A stretch of DNA of 64,000 bases, taken from NCBI GenBank assembly GCA_021531385.1, contig JAFBIR010000015.1, positions 1-64,000 of the forward strand, in the 5' to 3' direction. Each line of letters starts with the position of its first letter. Within the stretch, counting starts at the first letter, position 1. The DNA comes from Parabacteroides distasonis (GTDB lineage: Bacteria > Bacteroidota > Bacteroidia > Bacteroidales > Tannerellaceae). The notes beneath the pieces were generated by a model, which worked only from the letters and a program-made list of their open reading frames with translations, was not told the origin of the DNA and did not search any database. The position numbers were made by a program, and so were the translations under genes. Shown piece by piece: positions 26,916-35,975 of this stretch.

Positions 26916-28183
26916 GATATATGTTGTTCTTCGTCTGTTAATGCGCCTATTTCCGGAAGGATGGCTCGTGCCTCCCGATCACTCAAGGTATCGACATCCT
27001 TCAGCCGACGTTGGATAGCCCGTGTGCGAGTACCCAAGACCTCTTCTATCTGACCGCTGGCTGTTTGCAGGTTTCGTTGTGCCTTCTCCAACATGCCACC
27101 GATCTTCTCAAACTCCTTCTTCACCGCACCCAAGATGGTCCATACCTCACCCGAATGCTTCTGGATAGCCAACGTGCGGAAACCCATCTGCAAGCTGTTG
27201 AGGATAGCGGCCAACGTGGTAGGTCCCGTTACAACCACTTTGTAATTCCGTTGCAGATCTTCCAACAGGGCCGAACGACGTACCACCTCCGCATAGATCC
27301 CCTCAAACGGCAGGAACATAATGCCAAAATCCGTGGTAGCAGGAGGAGCCAAGTATTTCTCTGAGATATCTTTCGCCATCTTCTTGATGGTTGCCTCCAA
27401 TTGCTTTCCCGCCGACTCTATCTGCTGTGGATCAGCCGCATCGTAGGCATCCAACAGCTGCTCATACACATCCTTCGGGAATTTTGCGTCAATAGGTAGA
27501 TAGACAAACTCACGGGCATCATCCTTACCGGGCAACTTCACGGCGAACTCCACCACTGCATCCGATCCCTTCCGTGTATGCACGTTCGCCTCATATTGCT
27601 CTGGAGCCAAGAGCTGCTCTAACAGCATACTCAGCTGGATCTCACCGATATTACCGCGTGTCTTTACATTGCTCAACACCCGTTTCAAGCCACCCACATC
27701 TTGCGCCAAGCTCTGCATCTCGCCCAATCCCTTTTGCACATTGGCCAACTGCTCATTGACCAACCGGAAAGACTGACTGATGCGCTCATTCAAGGTCTGC
27801 TGCAACTTCTCATCCACGGTCTGCCGGATCTCCTCCAACCGCTTCTCCGCATGGTTCACCCATTCTCGCTGCCGCTCGTCAAGCGCGGCAAACTTCTCCT
27901 TTTGCAATTGGTTGAACGAGGTAATACCACGCTCGAATGACTCTTGAAAAGCCCGCAAGGATGCTGCCAACTCCTCCCGGTTATCTTTCGCCACCAAGCG
28001 GCTCTCCTCCCGGTTCAGCCGAAAATCCTCCCGGAAGTTCTTCTCGATCCGCTCAAAAGAGCGTTGCATCTCCGCAAACAACTTCTCCAAAATCTCCTGC
28101 TCTCGCCGATCTTTCCGTGGTCGCCACACCACCTGCAACACAATCACGATCAGCAAGCCCACTATAATTATTCCATCCATCAT
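26912..28183 (-). CDS. rmuC: DNA recombination protein RmuC
   Basis: A 423-residue protein: an N-terminal membrane helix (IIIVGLLIVIVLQVVW), a long coiled coil (about 25-170) and the RmuC nuclease-fold domain (about 175-380). Typical sequences are LPGKDDAREFVYLPIDAKFP and FLPFEGIYAEVVRR. RmuC limits inversion at short inverted repeats in E. coli; its exact activity is unsettled. The short-inverted-repeat link is worth noting given the hairpin arrays in this window, but no direct connection is shown. Confidence 0.92.
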   Translation of the reverse strand: MMDGIIIVGLLIVIVLQVVWRPRKDRREQEILEKLFAEMQRSFERIEKNFREDFRLNREESRLVAKDNREELAASLRAFQESFERGITSFNQLQKEKFAALDERQREWVNHAEKRLEEIRQTVDEKLQQTLNERISQSFRLVNEQLANVQKGLGEMQSLAQDVGGLKRVLSNVKTRGNIGEIQLSMLLEQLLAPEQYEANVHTRKGSDAVVEFAVKLPGKDDAREFVYLPIDAKFPKDVYEQLLDAYDAADPQQIESAGKQLEATIKKMAKDISEKYLAPPATTDFGIMFLPFEGIYAEVVRRSALLEDLQRNYKVVVTGPTTLAAILNSLQMGFRTLAIQKHSGEVWTILGAVKKEFEKIGGMLEKAQRNLQTASGQIEEVLGTRTRAIQRRLKDVDTLSDREARAILPEIGALTDEEQHIS

Positions 28184-28346
28184 ACGATACTAATAATTAG
28201 CTCAAAAATAAATAATTTCCATGAGAAACAAAACTCATTCTTGAAAATAGTGAACAAAGCTATGAATCTAAGATCGCAGTCTCTTAACTCATTCTATGGA
28301 TGTAACAAGATTTCAAAGTGGCTATGCACTGAATTCGCTTGCTTTA

Positions 28347-28378
28347 TTTGCCAATTTCAAACAGATGATTTACTTTTG
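28347..28378 (+). promoter_or_regulatory. Promoter of the NUDIX gene
   Basis: TTTG (28347-28350), 20 nt, then TACTTTTG (28371-28378): an exact match to the Bacteroides consensus. It lies 25 nt before the NUDIX start. The rest of the 220-nt gap after rmuC shows no gene. Confidence 0.8.
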
Positions 28379-28403
28379 TAATCATTGAAAAAACAGGCGT
28401 AGG

Positions 28404-28952
28404 ATGAACCAAACAATAAAGGAGTGGAAGGTGCTGGAATCAGAATACTTGGTTCGGCGGCCTTGGTTGACAGCTCGTAGGGATCGGTTGGAGTTACCGG
28501 ATGGAAGGATTATTCCTGAATACTATGTGCTGGAATATCCCGATTGGGTGAATGTGATCGCCATCACGAAGGATGGTCAGTTTGTCATGGAGAGACAATA
28601 TCGTCATGCGGCACGGAAGATCAGTTTGGAGCTTCCCTGTGGCGTTATGGAGGAGGGAGAGACTCCTTTGGTAGCGGCTCAGCGAGAATTGTTGGAGGAA
28701 ACAGGCTTTGGTGGAGGCCAATGGAAAAAGCTGATGGAGCTATCTCCCAATCCCAGTGCGATGAGCAACACGACACATTGCTTCTTGGCTATCGGGGTGG
28801 AAAAGATTGCGGAACAGCATTTGGATGAGACCGAGGAGTTGTCAGTCCTTTTCATGACTAAGGAGGAGGTGAAGCGGATGCTGAATGAGAACCAGATCTG
28901 CCAGGCTTTAATGGTAGCTCCACTCTATAAGTATATCTATGCGGCCGAGTGA
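28404..28952 (+). CDS. NUDIX hydrolase (ADP-ribose pyrophosphatase-like)
   Basis: A 182-residue hydrolase of nucleoside-diphosphate derivatives. The Nudix box is complete: GVMEEGETPLVAAQREL followed by LEETGF (about residues 74-96). The layout (WKVLESEYLV at the start, VERQYRHAARKISLELPCG before the box) resembles ADP-ribose pyrophosphatases. It is a single gene with its own promoter. The true substrate is unknown. Confidence 0.9.
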   Translation: MNQTIKEWKVLESEYLVRRPWLTARRDRLELPDGRIIPEYYVLEYPDWVNVIAITKDGQFVMERQYRHAARKISLELPCGVMEEGETPLVAAQRELLEETGFGGGQWKKLMELSPNPSAMSNTTHCFLAIGVEKIAEQHLDETEELSVLFMTKEEVKRMLNENQICQALMVAPLYKYIYAAE

Positions 28953-29049
28953 GAAATCACCGATATTCCTTCCTATTATCCGATCTGCGAGAAAGCGGAT
29001 TGTCCGAAAGCAGCCCATTGTCTAAATCAAATAGTATAACCTTTTAAGA

Positions 29050-29115
29050 GTTCGTCGCCGTAGGAACAGATGTTCGTCGGTGGAAGAACCGCCATTCGTC
29101 GCCAGACGAACAACA
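29050..29115. repeat. Array C: three tandem 22-bp hairpin units
   Basis: Units start at 29050, 29072 and 29094. The first two have GTTC/GAAC arms around 10 nt; the third has TTCGTC/GACGAA arms. The first unit has CCG at unit positions 9-11, as in array A. The sequence just before (28980-29030) has CGG/CCG-rich partial palindromes that may be decayed units. The array lies about 100 nt after the NUDIX stop codon. Confidence 0.7.
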
Positions 29116-29179
29116 TATACAAGAAGATGAGACAATCTATTAAAGAAGGTTAATATCTGGATGTTTTCTGGCGAAAGCA

Positions 29180-29209
29180 TTGTTACTTATGAAATAGTCA
29201 TTATATTTG
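29180..29209 (+). promoter_or_regulatory. Promoter of the MATE leader or sRNA
   Basis: TTG (29180-29182), 19 nt, then TATATTTG (29202-29209), a good Bacteroides promoter. A transcript would start near 29215, about 190 nt before the MATE start codon. Confidence 0.65.
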
Positions 29210-29214
29210 CAATG

Positions 29215-29394
29215 TCAACGAAAGCGGAGCCAACAGGTTTGGGCCTAAAGGGCGAGTGAGTAGATGAGCTCTGGTGAAAAAGCAAAAGCGATTCTCAGAG
29301 AATATTAAATTGCAGATTATTGTTTTTCATTGGTTAAAGTTAAGGGTTAGTGTAGGAGACCGTTGGATGTGAATCCGGCGGTCTTCATTTTTAT
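29215..29394 (+). ncRNA. Candidate structured leader or small RNA before the MATE gene
   Basis: About 180 nt between a good promoter and a strong terminator, with no plausible protein. Possible helices include CTCTG/CAGAG (around 29269-29318) and GCC-rich pairing near 29229-29252. CCAAC at 29230-29234 could pair with GTTGG (29362-29366) inside the terminator stem, which would make an antiterminator. Two readings fit: a riboswitch-like attenuator controlling the MATE exporter 12 nt downstream, or a free-standing small RNA of about 6S size. I do not recognise a known class. Confidence 0.5.
29358..29394 (+). terminator. Intrinsic terminator immediately before the MATE gene
   Basis: An 11-bp stem GACCGTTGGAT / ATCCGGCGGTC with two G-U pairs and a GTGA loop, followed by TTCATTTTTAT. 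It ends 12 nt before the MATE ATG, so any read-through into MATE must pass it. Confidence 0.8.
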
Positions 29395-29405
29395 AGGACA
29401 TACAG

Positions 29406-30722
29406 ATGAACAGAAAGATACTTCAGATAGCCATTCCCTCTATTGTCTCCAACATCACCGTCCCGCTGTTGGGCTTGGTGGATGTGGCCATTGTGGGCCA
29501 TTTAGGAGCGACGGCCTATATCGGTGCAATCGCCGTTGGAGGCATGTTATTCAGTATGCTTTATTGGCTTTTCGCTTTTCTGCGCATGGGCATCAGCGGC
29601 ATGACCGCCCAGGCCTATGGGCGACGAGACTTGCAAGAGGTGTTGCTCGTAGGGGAACGAGCCTTGGCTATCGGCATAGGCATTGCCCTGTTGATGATTC
29701 TGCTGCAAGAGCCTATCCTACAAGGGGCTTTCTCTTGGACGGAGGCCACTGATGAGGTGAAAGAGGGAGCCGCACGCTATTTCCACATTTGCGTGTGGGG
29801 CGCACCAGCTGTATTAGGGCTTTATGCGCTATCGGGTTGGTTCATTGGGATGCAAAACACACGCCTGCCCATGCTGATCGCCATCGTACAGAACATCGTT
29901 AATATCGTTGGCAGCCTTTGCTTCGTTTTCTTGCTGCACATGAAAATCGAGGGTGTCGCCTTTGGCACCCTGCTGGCACAATACACCGGATTCTTATTAG
30001 GTTTAGCCCTTTGGCTGCGCTACTACGGTCGGCTGCGCCGTTATCAACAAGGAAAATCGTTTTGGCAAGCGGCTGCCATGCGACGGTTCTTTGCGATCAA
30101 TCGAGACATTTTCCTGCGTACCCTCTGTTTGGTAGGCGTTACCACCTTCTTCACCTCTGCCGGGGCCCGTCAAGGTGAGGTGATCTTGGCGGTCAACACC
30201 CTCTTGATGCAGTTGTTCACACTCTTCTCCTACTTCATGGATGGGTTCGCCTATGCTGGAGAGGCTTTAGGAGGTCGCTTCATCGGTGCACGAAACAGCC
30301 AAGGACTGCAACACTGCGTCCGCTTACTCTTCGTCTGGGGAATTGCCTTAGCGATGGGTTTCACTTTGCTCTATGCGTTTGGTGGCCAACGTTTCTTAGG
30401 TTTGTTGACCAATGATCAAGCGGTATTGGCCGCCACGGTTGATTACACTCCTTGGGCAATGGCGATCCCCCTCTGTGGCTTCGCCGCTTTCATTTGGGAT
30501 GGTTTCTTCATTGGTGCCACCGCTACCGGATGGATGTTTCGTTCGATGCTGATCGCCTCCGGCTCTTTCTTCCTGCTATTCACCGGCCTCCACTCTTATT
30601 GGGGCAACCATGCCCTTTGGTTAGCCTTCCTCAGCTACCTCACTCTGCGTGGTGTGGTGCAGACCTGGGCATGGCACTTCCGTGTAAAAGTAACTGCACT
30701 TAAAGAAACAAATCATCCATAG
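29406..30722 (+). CDS. MATE-family efflux transporter
   Basis: A 438-residue inner-membrane exporter with 12 predicted helices. The N-terminal half shows IPSIVSNITVPLLGLVDVAIVGHLG, typical of the DinF-like MATE branch; the second half has FMDGFAYAGEALGGRFIGA. It would use an ion gradient to expel organic cations or drugs; substrates are unknown. Expression probably depends on passing the terminator in its leader. Its 3' end overlaps the convergent ATPase gene by 23 nt. Confidence 0.92.
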   Translation: MNRKILQIAIPSIVSNITVPLLGLVDVAIVGHLGATAYIGAIAVGGMLFSMLYWLFAFLRMGISGMTAQAYGRRDLQEVLLVGERALAIGIGIALLMILLQEPILQGAFSWTEATDEVKEGAARYFHICVWGAPAVLGLYALSGWFIGMQNTRLPMLIAIVQNIVNIVGSLCFVFLLHMKIEGVAFGTLLAQYTGFLLGLALWLRYYGRLRRYQQGKSFWQAAAMRRFFAINRDIFLRTLCLVGVTTFFTSAGARQGEVILAVNTLLMQLFTLFSYFMDGFAYAGEALGGRFIGARNSQGLQHCVRLLFVWGIALAMGFTLLYAFGGQRFLGLLTNDQAVLAATVDYTPWAMAIPLCGFAAFIWDGFFIGATATGWMFRSMLIASGSFFLLFTGLHSYWGNHALWLAFLSYLTLRGVVQTWAWHFRVKVTALKETNHP

Positions 30723-32100
30723 TGATTTCGTTTTGCACACTATTCCAATATTCATTATGCGCAGTGCCATAAGTGGTCAGCATGGTTAAATGAAGCTCAC
30801 AACGAGTTTTAGTTGCCAATCGAAAAGCCTCTATCTTGTTTTGCAAATTGCTGGCGTATTGTTTGTCAATGGTAAATAGCGCATTGGCAAACTTCATTTC
30901 ACAGATATTGATGACATTATCACCTCTCGCAATAAGCAGGTCTATCTGCGCCTCGTTATTCCTCCATGAACATACTTGAGAGACAATGCCACTTATACCA
31001 AGTGCCTCCTTGATTTGTTTGATGTGCTGCAGACAGATACGTTCAAATGCCAATCCTTTCCATGCGTTATGTTCATTGCTCAGCCAAGTATGTGTCCAAT
31101 AGGCTTCGTCGCTGAAGGCATTCTTGCAAATACAGTGATAATAAAACAAGGTATAGTTGTCAATAAGTTGGAACAAAGTGCCCTGCTCGGTCTTTCCAAA
31201 AGCCATGAATCGACGGATAAATCCACATTCTTCCAATTCATCAATCACCTGTGTAAAAGTACCACCATCCGTCAGTTGCGTTTGACAGAGCAACTCTTCA
31301 CGTGTCAGCCCGGCCTTTCGCCGTGTAAGCGCATGAATCACTTGAATATAATTCTCCGGATGCTTAAAGAGGATGTGATAAAGTGCTTGAAATTCATCTT
31401 TTAATTTCGCCTCTTCAGTGAAAAATAACTGATCGATGTTTTGGCTGACACTTAATCCCCGCTTGAGAAAACTCCAGTAATACGGAATCCCTCCTAAAAT
31501 CATATACAGTTCAAGTATATCCTTACGTACCAAAGCTAATCCTGCAGCCTGCACATACTGTTCACATTCCGACAATGTAAAAGGATTCACCTTTATTTTC
31601 TCGGTGATGCGCCCCCGCAACCCACCTTTATCTTTCAGCATATTCTTCGTAATCCATGAGGTCGCACTACCACAAGCAATGAGCATGATGTCCTTCTCAG
31701 CCCTGGCTGTGGCCCATCCGTTCCAAAAGTGCTCAAGTGCTCCTATCATATTTGCTTTAGGCGTATCCATCCAAGGCAATTCATCAATAAAAATCACTTT
31801 CTTCCCTGCTGGAGCCTTGTCTATGAGTTGTTTTAATAGATCAAATGCCTCAAACCAATTACGTGGAATAGCAGCTCGCAATCCTGCCGCAGCCAACGAA
31901 TCACGGAAAGCACGGAGTTGTTCACGACTGTTTCCTCTTGCCACGCCTGTATGCTGGAAAGTGAAACGATAATGAAAAGTTTCACGGATGAGATAGGTCT
32001 TTCCTACCCTCCTCCGTCCATACACCACGCACAACTGTAATTCTTCCTTGCTCAACAAAGACAACAAGGTCTTTTGTTCACTTTTCCTTCCGATCAACAT
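30700..32100 (-). CDS. AAA-type ATPase fused to PD-(D/E)XK-like domain
   Basis: A 466-residue protein of the archaeal-ATPase / DUF234 type. The N-terminal ATPase has Walker A YGRRRVGKT (about residues 28-36) and Walker B VIFIDELPW (about 102-110). A winged-helix-like region follows (about 265-310). The C-terminal domain shows AQIDLLIARGD...ICEMKFA (about 390-412), the D...ExK pattern of PD-(D/E)XK nucleases. The family is scattered among bacteria and archaea and its role is unknown; nucleic-acid processing or defence has been suggested for relatives. Its upstream region carries a long perfect inverted repeat. Confidence 0.8.
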   Translation of the reverse strand: MLIGRKSEQKTLLSLLSKEELQLCVVYGRRRVGKTYLIRETFHYRFTFQHTGVARGNSREQLRAFRDSLAAAGLRAAIPRNWFEAFDLLKQLIDKAPAGKKVIFIDELPWMDTPKANMIGALEHFWNGWATARAEKDIMLIACGSATSWITKNMLKDKGGLRGRITEKIKVNPFTLSECEQYVQAAGLALVRKDILELYMILGGIPYYWSFLKRGLSVSQNIDQLFFTEEAKLKDEFQALYHILFKHPENYIQVIHALTRRKAGLTREELLCQTQLTDGGTFTQVIDELEECGFIRRFMAFGKTEQGTLFQLIDNYTLFYYHCICKNAFSDEAYWTHTWLSNEHNAWKGLAFERICLQHIKQIKEALGISGIVSQVCSWRNNEAQIDLLIARGDNVINICEMKFANALFTIDKQYASNLQNKIEAFRLATKTRCELHLTMLTTYGTAHNEYWNSVQNEITMDDLFL

Positions 32101-32149
32101 AGTTCCCGCTGATTTATAAATCCGCTGTAAATATACACAAAAAGTATGG

Positions 32150-32194
32150 ATAGCCAGCGGAAACTCATTTTTTTTACCGGTTTCCGCTGGCTAT
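32150..32194. promoter_or_regulatory. 15-bp perfect inverted repeat upstream of the ATPase gene
   Basis: Perfect arms ATAGCCAGCGGAAAC and GTTTCCGCTGGCTAT flank a 15-nt loop with eight T. It lies 50 nt upstream of the ATPase-nuclease start. A 12-nt palindrome GATTTATAAATC lies closer to the gene (around 32111-32122), flanked by CCGCT and CGCTG. These could be operator sites or a terminator-like hairpin; which one is not decided by sequence. Confidence 0.5.
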
Positions 32195-32233
32195 AGGCAC
32201 TTTTATCCAGATGGCTGGTAAACAGAAGCGCAT

Positions 32234-32275
32234 AAAAAAACTCCAGTCCCGGTGCTAACCGCAACGAGACTGGAG
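32234..32275 (-). terminator. Terminator of the acyl-CoA dehydrogenase operon
   Basis: CTCCAGTC / GACTGGAG arms with further partial pairing, followed on the minus strand by seven T. It lies 27 nt beyond the stop codon of the acyl-CoA dehydrogenase. Confidence 0.85.
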
Positions 32276-32302
32276 TATCTATATAAATATGTATAGGCTC
32301 GC

Positions 32303-34009
32303 TTATTTGCGATAGTTCGCCAACTGCTCAGCCTGGAACTTGCGGATGAAGTTGAAGTGCTTCTCCACCTCTGCCTCGGCATAGTTCACATAGACATCGA
32401 GTGACTTGCTGAACAACTCAGGTGCCTTCTGCGCATCCTGCAACAGGAGGGCACACATCACGTTCACAGCGGCCATCTCATACAAACGACGTGCCTGGAA
32501 GTCGAGCAACTCTTGGTTCTGTGCCTCCTTAACGGCGTTGGTGCAAGCCTCAAACTTCGCTGTCATCTCCTTGATGCGATTCAAGTAAGCCTCAAACTCC
32601 GGTGCGCAAGGCTGTGCCGCAAACTCACGCAACGTAGCCGCGTAAGAACCATTCGTCACATAACGGATAGCAGCCACGGTCTGCAACTGTGTCGTACCCT
32701 CATAGATAGAGGTGATACGGGCGTCGCGATAGATACGCTGGCAAGCATACTCCAACATGAAACCGGAACCACCATGGATCTGGATACAGTCATACGCATT
32801 CTGGTTAGCATACTCAGAGTTCATACCCTTTGCCAACGGGGTGAAAGAGTCTGCCAACTTAGCGAAACGCTTCTGCTCCTGACGCTCCTCCGGAGTCAAT
32901 TTACGCTCACGAGCAATGTCGTCCAACGCTTTGTAAATATCCACGTAACGAGAAGTCTGATAGAGCAACGCACGACCCGCATCGAGCTTCGCCTTCATCA
33001 AGGCCAACATATCATAGACAGCCGGGAACTCGATGATCGCCTTACCGAACTGCTTACGCTCCTTGGCATAAGCCAATCCCTCGTTGTAAGCTGCCTGGCT
33101 CAAACCAACGGACTGTGCGGCGATACCCAAACGGGCACCGTTCATCAAGGCCATCACATATTTGATCAAACCTAACTTACGGTCACCACAAAGTTCTGCC
33201 TTCGCGTTCTTATAAACCAACTCACACGTAGGAGAACCATGAATACCCATCTTGTTCTCGATGCGACGGACATCTACGCCACCTTGACGCTTGTCATAAA
33301 TAAACATGGAAAGACCACGACCATCCTTTGTGCCCTCCTCTGAACGCGCCAATACCAAGTGCAGATCAGCGTCGCCATTGGTGATGAAACGCTTCACGCC
33401 GTTCAAACGCCAGCAGTTGTTGGCCTCGTCGAAGGTAGCCTTCAGCATAACGCTCTGCAAGTCTGAACCGGCATCCGGCTCCGTCAAGTCCATACTCATG
33501 GTCTCACCAGCGCACACACGCGGGATGAAACGACTATGCTGATCCTCATTACCGAACTCATAAAGCGTCTCGATACAATCCTGCAACGACCAGATGTTGC
33601 CAAAACCGGCATCAGCCGCAGCCACGATCTCCGCACACATGGTGTAAGGAGTGATCGGAAAGTTCAAGCCACCGAAGCGGCGAGGCATGGTCATACCATT
33701 CAAACCGGCCTTCACCATCGCATCCAAGTTCTGCTTCGTGCCAGAGGCATACTCCACACGACCATTGGCGCAATGCGGACCCTCCGCATCAACACCCTCC
33801 GCATTCGGAGCGATAATCTCACCCGTGATCTCACCGGTGATCTCCAACACCTTGTCATACGAATCCATGGCGTCGGCATAATCTAACGGTGCATAGTCAA
33901 ACGCCTCTTTGTCGCAATACCCACGCTCTTTCAGTTCGCAGATACGCTCCATCATCGGATTATTCAAGTGAAACTTGAGTTCCGGTACCTCTTTATAATA
34001 GTTTGCCAT
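32303..34009 (-). CDS. Acyl-CoA dehydrogenase
   Basis: A 568-residue FAD enzyme oxidising an acyl-CoA and passing electrons to ETF. The N-terminal and middle domains hold MSMDLTEPDAGSDLQSV and the C-terminal helical domain holds QIHGGSGFMLEYACQRIYRDARI. The catalytic base is probably the Glu in SIYEGTTQLQ. An extra ~120-residue C-terminal extension is present, as in longer Bacteroidales homologues. It overlaps the etfA end by one base, forming an etfB-etfA-ACAD operon typical of short-chain acyl-CoA turnover; the chain length is not readable. Confidence 0.92.
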   Translation of the reverse strand: MANYYKEVPELKFHLNNPMMERICELKERGYCDKEAFDYAPLDYADAMDSYDKVLEITGEITGEIIAPNAEGVDAEGPHCANGRVEYASGTKQNLDAMVKAGLNGMTMPRRFGGLNFPITPYTMCAEIVAAADAGFGNIWSLQDCIETLYEFGNEDQHSRFIPRVCAGETMSMDLTEPDAGSDLQSVMLKATFDEANNCWRLNGVKRFITNGDADLHLVLARSEEGTKDGRGLSMFIYDKRQGGVDVRRIENKMGIHGSPTCELVYKNAKAELCGDRKLGLIKYVMALMNGARLGIAAQSVGLSQAAYNEGLAYAKERKQFGKAIIEFPAVYDMLALMKAKLDAGRALLYQTSRYVDIYKALDDIARERKLTPEERQEQKRFAKLADSFTPLAKGMNSEYANQNAYDCIQIHGGSGFMLEYACQRIYRDARITSIYEGTTQLQTVAAIRYVTNGSYAATLREFAAQPCAPEFEAYLNRIKEMTAKFEACTNAVKEAQNQELLDFQARRLYEMAAVNVMCALLLQDAQKAPELFSKSLDVYVNYAEAEVEKHFNFIRKFQAEQLANYRK

Positions 34010-35040
34010 TACTTGCTGTTTTTCTTGTAATACTTAATCATCTTAGGAATAACCTCCTCTACGGAGCCATTGATCACGTAGTCAGCGATCGTATTGATCG
34101 GAGCGTTCGGGTCATTATTGACACTGATAATGATACCTGCGTCTTGCATACCCGCAATGTGCTGAATCTGACCAGAGATACCGCAAGCGATATAGAGTTT
34201 CGGGCGAACCGTCACACCTGTCTGACCAATCTGACGATCATGGTCGCAGAAACCAGCATCCACAGCCGCACGGCTGGCACCTACCTCTGCGTGCAACTCC
34301 TTCGCCAACTCAAACAACATGTCGAAACCCTCTTTGGAGCCCATACCATAGCCACCGGCTACAACAATCGGCGCACCTTTCAAATTGTGCTTAGCCTGCT
34401 CCACATGACGATCGATCACCTTAACGACGAAATCATTCTCCGGCACATACTTAGCTACCTCATGACGGATCACCTCGCCTTGGTAGTTCGGATCAAGCAC
34501 CTCCTTCTTCATCACGCCCTCGCGAACGGTTGCCATCTGCGGACGATGCTCCGGATTCACGATGGTCGCAACGATGTTACCACCAAATGCCGGACGAATC
34601 TGGTAGAGCAAATTCTCATAGCTCTTGCCCGCCTTTTTATCCTCATGGCTACCAATCTCCAACGCCGTACAGTCTGCTGTCAAACCACTGGTCAACGCCG
34701 AAGAGACACGAGGACCCAAGTCACGACCGATAACAGTCGCACCCATCAAACAGATCTGCGGTTGCTCCTCCTTGAAAAGGTGAATCAAGATATCCGCATG
34801 GGGCAAAGAGGTGTAAGGGAAAAGACCCGGTGCGTCAAACACATGCACCCGATCCACGCCATAAGGCAATACCTGCGCCTCCACACCCACCAGGTGCTCA
34901 CCAGCCAAGATCGCCTCCAACTGGCAGTTTAATTGGTTGGCCAACTTCCGACCTTTGGTCAAAAGCTCCAAGCTGACATCGGCCACCTTCGTACCTTCCA
35001 GCTCGCAATATACAAATACGTTATTCATCTTCTTATCCAA
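34009..35040 (-). CDS. etfA: Electron transfer flavoprotein alpha subunit
   Basis: A 343-residue FAD-binding subunit of ETF. The C-terminal FAD domain shows VVAGGYGMGSKEGFDMLFELAKEL, GASRAAVDAGF, and YIACGISGQIQHIAGM followed by NNDPNAPINTIADY, all standard. It takes electrons from the downstream acyl-CoA dehydrogenase. The start overlaps the etfB end by 8 nt; a second ATG four codons in (MNNVF) is an alternative start. Confidence 0.96.
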   Translation of the reverse strand: MDKKMNNVFVYCELEGTKVADVSLELLTKGRKLANQLNCQLEAILAGEHLVGVEAQVLPYGVDRVHVFDAPGLFPYTSLPHADILIHLFKEEQPQICLMGATVIGRDLGPRVSSALTSGLTADCTALEIGSHEDKKAGKSYENLLYQIRPAFGGNIVATIVNPEHRPQMATVREGVMKKEVLDPNYQGEVIRHEVAKYVPENDFVVKVIDRHVEQAKHNLKGAPIVVAGGYGMGSKEGFDMLFELAKELHAEVGASRAAVDAGFCDHDRQIGQTGVTVRPKLYIACGISGQIQHIAGMQDAGIIISVNNDPNAPINTIADYVINGSVEEVIPKMIKYYKKNSK

Positions 35041-35929
35041 TCGTATGGTTAGCTAACAGTTCAACAATCAGCGCCTCCACATCCTGATCCGAGCCGGTCA
35101 GCGTCTTGCTCTCCTTAGCTTGGAACACAATATTTTGTACGGCCTTCACTTTCGTAGGTGAGCCACTCAAACCGCATTGCTGCAAGTCGCCCTCCACATC
35201 CTTCACGCTCCACTCCTGAATATTCAGGTAGGGACGTTGCTCATACAGCTCCGGATAAGCCAACGTAGTCTCGCCATGGCAAGCGGGAGCCGCCTTTTCC
35301 TGCGCACCCATCGCCCGTTTGTACTTCATCACCAACTTGGCGTTTCTCGGACGACAAGGAGCAGCCGACCCATTTACAGTCAACAAGATAGGCAGCGGAC
35401 CCTCCACCGTTTCCACTCCCCCATCAATATGTCTTTTCGCTGTGATGCGACGAGCCTCCTCGTCCACCTGAAGAATCTCTTCCGTATAGGTAATCTGCGG
35501 TAATCCCAGCTTCTCAGCCACCTGCGGACCTACCTGCGCCGTATCACCATCAATAGCCTGACGGCCACCCAAGATGATGTCATACGCACCAATCTTCTTA
35601 ATAGCCGTAGCCAACGCATAAGAGGTCGCCAAGGTATCCGCACCCGCAAATGCTCTATCTGTCAACAGATAGCCACCATCCGCACCACGATACAAACCCT
35701 CTCTGATGATCTCAGCCGCACGGCCCGGACCCATCGTCAACAAGGTCACAGTAGAACCCGGATGGCTCTCTTTCAGGCGCAACGCCTGCTCTAAAGCGTT
35801 CAAGTCCTCCGGGTTGAAGATAGCCGGCAGGGCAGCACGGTTTACCGTACCCTCCGCAGTCATGGCATCCTTACCCACATTTCGGGTGTCGGGAACTTGC
35901 TTCGCTAAAACGATAATTCTTAAACTCAT
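35033..35929 (-). CDS. etfB: Electron transfer flavoprotein beta subunit
   Basis: A 298-residue ETF beta subunit (FixA type). Signature sequences are VLAKQVPDT at the start, DLNALEQALRLKE, DIILGGRQAIDGDTAQVGP and PCRPRNAKLVMKYKRA. Forms a heterodimer with the alpha subunit. A -7 box TATTTTTG on the minus strand (35976-35983) lies upstream and probably drives the three-gene operon. Confidence 0.96.
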   Translation of the reverse strand: MSLRIIVLAKQVPDTRNVGKDAMTAEGTVNRAALPAIFNPEDLNALEQALRLKESHPGSTVTLLTMGPGRAAEIIREGLYRGADGGYLLTDRAFAGADTLATSYALATAIKKIGAYDIILGGRQAIDGDTAQVGPQVAEKLGLPQITYTEEILQVDEEARRITAKRHIDGGVETVEGPLPILLTVNGSAAPCRPRNAKLVMKYKRAMGAQEKAAPACHGETTLAYPELYEQRPYLNIQEWSVKDVEGDLQQCGLSGSPTKVKAVQNIVFQAKESKTLTGSDQDVEALIVELLANHTIG

Positions 35930-35975
35930 ATTAGTCGTATTGTTAGATAATCCTTACTCTGGTCCTTACGGGGCG

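Noticed and set aside
28980-29030. Further units of array C
   Set aside because: CGG/CCG-rich partial palindromes are present but do not keep the 22-bp phase; they could be decayed units, and I could not support them.
34003-34932. 309-aa open frame opposite etfA
   Set aside because: Arg/His/Thr-rich shadow of a well-supported gene. The same applies to long frames opposite the oxidoreductase (56791-57999), the esterase (52770-53828) and the lipoprotein operon.
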